64,000 bases of DNA from assembly GCA_003254905.1 (NCBI GenBank), contig QANU01011901.1, positions 1,669,059-1,733,058 on the forward strand, written 5' to 3'. Shown in pieces: positions 60,944 through 64,000 of the stretch (within the stretch, counting starts at the first letter, position 1; each line of letters opens with the position of its first letter). Under the pieces are notes generated by a model, which was not told where the DNA came from, made no database searches, and saw nothing but the letters and a program-made list of their open reading frames with translations. The translations under genes and the position numbers were made by a program. The stretch is from Nissolia schottii. Taxonomy: Eukaryota; Streptophyta; Magnoliopsida; Fabales; Fabaceae.

Positions 60944-62140
60944 ACATCTCTTTTGTTTGTAAGTGAAAGAATTATCTTTTGCTCTTTAGTATGGAACTTA
61001 TAACTATAGGTTATTGTCTTTATGGTGTGTTTTAACAAATTTTTTTAAGATTGATATAATTTTAGTTTAAATATATTATAAGTCGGCAAGTAAAAGTCAA
61101 ATATAATTATTTTAAGTTATTTGAACTAAAAAAAGACGTCATTTGAATTATTAGTTTTTGACTTGTGTGTTTTAACCTTTGATCTTGTAATTCTTGTTAG
61201 TCGTTTGTGCTAGCAATGATCATGTAAAAATGTTCGATATTATGCTTCAGATGTCTTAACCATTTGAGTTTGGTTGGGTCGCCATTTTGGGTGTTACAAC
61301 TAGAACCATTGGTTGGCCGTGAAGGCCAGTGACTCATGGTCTTCGTGTTTTAGCAGTTGGATCTCAGTGGGCTCTACACTTGATCTCTTATATTGGACGG
61401 ACAAGAAATATCTTTATGTCTGTCTCATTGCTCCGATTTTCGTGATCTGCTTAACAAAAGTTTTGAGGTTTTTTCATGTCTTTCGTGAAACTAATAGCCG
61501 TTGACTTCATGGTGGCCCTCTCTGCCGTTGGTAATGACTTGGTCTTACTCGTTTCTATTTTCCTCCGGTTAGTCATGTCCCATTCGTAGTAAAGATGTGA
61601 TGGGAGTTGCTTTTATAGTAAAAAAAGGAAATATAATTCAAAGTTTTAAACTAATAAAATCAATACAGTTTTTTGTAACCAAAAGAAGTCAAAGCTCGTT
61701 TTTGTTTTTGGACTGACACTAAAATCAAGGCCGAAATTCAATAGATAAAGCTTTGGGCTCCATTCTATGGACAACTTGGCCCACAAGACAAGGTGGCCCC
61801 GAAGGTGAAAAATTACTTATCTGCTCTCCATGGACTGGGCTGAAATATAGTTGGGTGGGTCAACCCATTGGACTCAATGCGTTGAGTCCAATGCTTGTAC
61901 GAACTAGATTGCGAAGCAGGAATCTTTGGGGAGTGATTTATTTATGCATTTGGCTGATTGTCCACGGGAAAATCAACCCCTTCTGCGTAAGGACTTTAGC
62001 GATTGTTTTGCTATGAGGCTTTAGTTTGTTGTCTTTATTTTCTGACACAACAAAAAAATAAATTAATTATCTGCCCTTTCCTAATCCAAGGTTTGTTAGA
62101 ATTTTTCAACGGAACAAGATAGTAATGCAGTCAGAGACAG
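60944..62140. other. Intergenic region
   Basis: No supported gene. 61700-62000 is slightly richer in GC, with short ORFs lacking motifs. Confidence 0.4.
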
Positions 62141-62145
62141 TCAAA

Positions 62146-62460
62146 CTAAAATCTAAAGGAAAGTAGACAAAGACAAACTATCATTAACATTAGCAAAACA
62201 AATGTCAAAGTTACAAGAGTAGTTAGTCCAAGCAAAATGGTTTTAACAACTTCAAATATTGCCGTGTCACTGTTGGCAGTTGCAGCAAACACATCATAAT
62301 TTACTACACATCTAATGCTGTAGAAACCCTCCCCAGCTAATGGCTTTTCTTTTTTCCAAGGGTTGCGTGTGTCAAGCCATCTATCAAAACTAACAGTCAG
62401 TTTTCTCGAATCCACCTTGCATGAGCAAGGTGTTGGTTCTATTCCGCCACAACTGAAGCA
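62146..62460 (-). other. Unrecognised ORF downstream of the SpoU gene
   Basis: Minus-strand frame of about 100 codons with four Cys near its start (CFSCGG, then CSC), a charged stretch DRWLDTRNPWKKEK and a hydrophobic C-terminal segment (VVKTILLGLTTLVTLTFVLLM) like a membrane anchor. No ATG near the beginning, and a stop just upstream. It could be a terminal exon of an unseen transcript, a remnant, or chance. I do not recognise it. Confidence 0.2.
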
Positions 62461-62499
62461 TTTAAGCCCTCAATCGCAAAGATCATTGTCCCCAATTCA

Positions 62500-64000
62500 T
62501 CAGCCATCGACAAATAATGCATCAAGGAGGTTTGAAGATGAATTGCTGTTCTCGCTCTCATCAAAGAAACCATTGGCGACGTGTTCTCTTCTAGCTTTAC
62601 GCTCTTCAATGACATCTTCTGATTCAGCGCAGTAATTTCGTCGACCCTGCTTTACAGGTCTCTCAGCCACAACAAATTTGTTTCCATCACGAGATCTCTC
62701 CGTAAAACCTGCCCAGACTGACCAAAGCAATGGTTCAGAAACCACATTAATTATTTTTTTGATAAAAGAAAAAATCACAGTAATTATGAAATACATCAAA
62801 AGCAATAGAAACTAATATCATAATGCATATGATATGAGCTAGATCAAGAAACATCATGCAGTTGGGTAATTTACTTGATTCCTTTGATCAATGTGCGGAA
62901 AGTTTAAATCTTTTGCTGCCAGAAGCAACTGTTTAGTGATGAAATGAAACTTCCACAAAAATGGAATAGCACAGTTTTCCAAAAGCTTAACCAAACCAGG
63001 TACATACACAACGAGGGCACACAATGTGCACAGAAGCAGTTATTTCATACGGAAGTTATCAAGACTTGCACTATTGTTTAAAGTACAATGCTTCATGCCA
63101 TGCAAAGGTTATCAAAACCATCGTACGAAAAGTGAATGTTAACCCAAAAAAATAAAGTTGTGTTTTGCTAGGCACACACTTCCGAATATTTTTTAATGTT
63201 AAGAACATAGCAAAGCAGTTATACCCTTAATTTCCTTATACAAGAAACTAGAGCGTATGTGACAAAGTTAGAGAGACACAAAGGAAACGTCAAACATCAG
63301 ATACAAATACATTACATGACTTACCGCAAAAGGCTTGGGATTCAGATGAAATATTGCAATCCTGAAAGCTTTATCATCACACTACATGTTATGTAACTGA
63401 CTAACACAAGAAATTGCACATGCTAGTAAAGTAGATACGTTTACAGGACCTGAATGCACATTGCACCCTAAACTGCAGTTATTCCAAATTGATGAATAGA
63501 ATACCTCCAAATTGATGCAGAACAATTGAAGCAGCAACAGTGACATTCAACGAAGCAGTGCCGCCTCCATATTGTGGGATATAAACGAAGAAGTCACATA
63601 TCTCACATTCCTTAGCAGAAAGCCCAGTACCCTACACAGAAAGTTTTGAAAAAAAATCACAAAGCAGAACTCCACCAAGTGCATGTCACAAATTTCCAAT
63701 GTGATTCCCATTCTCCATAAAGTTCAAAATCAAAAATAAAAACCTCGTTGCCGAGTAAGAAAGCAGTGCTTTTCTTGAAAGGGTGCTGATTCACGGGCAC
63801 GGCATCGTCGGTGATCTCCACCCCACAAATATCGCAATCCTTTTCCTACAAATCAATCACTGAACCCATTTCATTCTCTAAGAAGAAAAAAAAAAAATAA
63901 AACACAAATTTTTGTTTGTAAGAGCAAATAGGAGAGAGAGAAAGAGAAAGCAGGGAGCTTTTTACCTTGAGGAAGTGACGGGCGTCGTGGAGGGAGTGGA
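62500..64000 (-). CDS. SpoU/TrmH-type tRNA/rRNA 2'-O-methyltransferase, partial (3' exons)
   Basis: The last four exons on the minus strand: 63966-64000 (cut by the window edge), 63744-63845, 63505-63631, 62500-62708, joining in frame to a TGA at 62500-62502. The SPOUT knot motifs are visible: TAFLLGNEGTGLS (motif 2-like, binds S-adenosylmethionine) and FVYIPQYGGGTASLNVTVAASIVLHQF (motif 3-like, IPxxGxxxSLNVSVA). The tail after GFTERSRDGNKFVV is plant-specific, charged, and ends in a Ser/Asn-rich stretch. The enzyme methylates a ribose 2'-OH in tRNA or rRNA. The substrate and organelle cannot be told, as the N-terminus is outside. The Arabidopsis relative is probably At4g15520, from memory. 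The last intron is about 0.8 kb. Confidence 0.92.

Noticed and set aside
1..64000. CRISPR arrays, operons, bacterial-type ribosome binding sites
   Set aside because: None present; the sequence is plant nuclear DNA with spliceosomal introns.

Overview
This is nuclear DNA of a legume, most likely soybean (Glycine) or a close relative. The intergenic DNA is AT-rich, genes carry many GT-AG introns, and there are MITEs, microsatellites and retroelement debris. Nothing prokaryotic, organellar or CRISPR-like is visible. I resolved eleven protein-coding genes, nine of them with introns. In every multi-exon model that lies wholly inside the window, the exons join without a frame break and the summed length divides by three.

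Left block (1-24 kb): an SCL28-like SR splicing factor (-), an 18-exon ERD6-like sugar transporter (+), about 6 kb of repeat-derived and low-complexity DNA, and a LEC14B-type WD40 protein (+). Middle block (24-43 kb): a two-domain secreted nucleoside hydrolase of the NSH3 type (+), a histidine phosphotransfer protein (-), a prolyl 4-hydroxylase with a C-terminal ShKT domain (-), and an RLCK-VI kinase (-) whose last intron is GC-AG. Right block (44-64 kb): an At4g15545-like coiled-coil protein (-), a small PNRC-like intronless gene (+), a retroelement-rich stretch at 52-55 kb, an intronless DUF679/DMP membrane protein (+), and the 3' part of a SpoU-type RNA methyltransferase (-) that runs off the right edge.

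The genes do not form one pathway. They are independent housekeeping and signalling genes. From memory, five of them (SCL28, ERD6-like, NSH3, P4H, kinase) have their closest Arabidopsis relatives in the same order at At5g18810-At5g18910, and two on the right resemble At4g15545 and At4g15520. The window therefore looks like a conserved syntenic block enlarged by transposons.

The most unusual structures are in the mobile fraction. Three kinds of short TIR element are flanked by 9-bp duplications (one duplication has a single mismatch); one family is present twice in opposite orientation with two different target duplications. There is also an 82-bp almost perfect palindrome at 54732-54912 whose 17-nt centre reads like a tRNA 3' end, that is, the complement of a retrotransposon primer-binding site.
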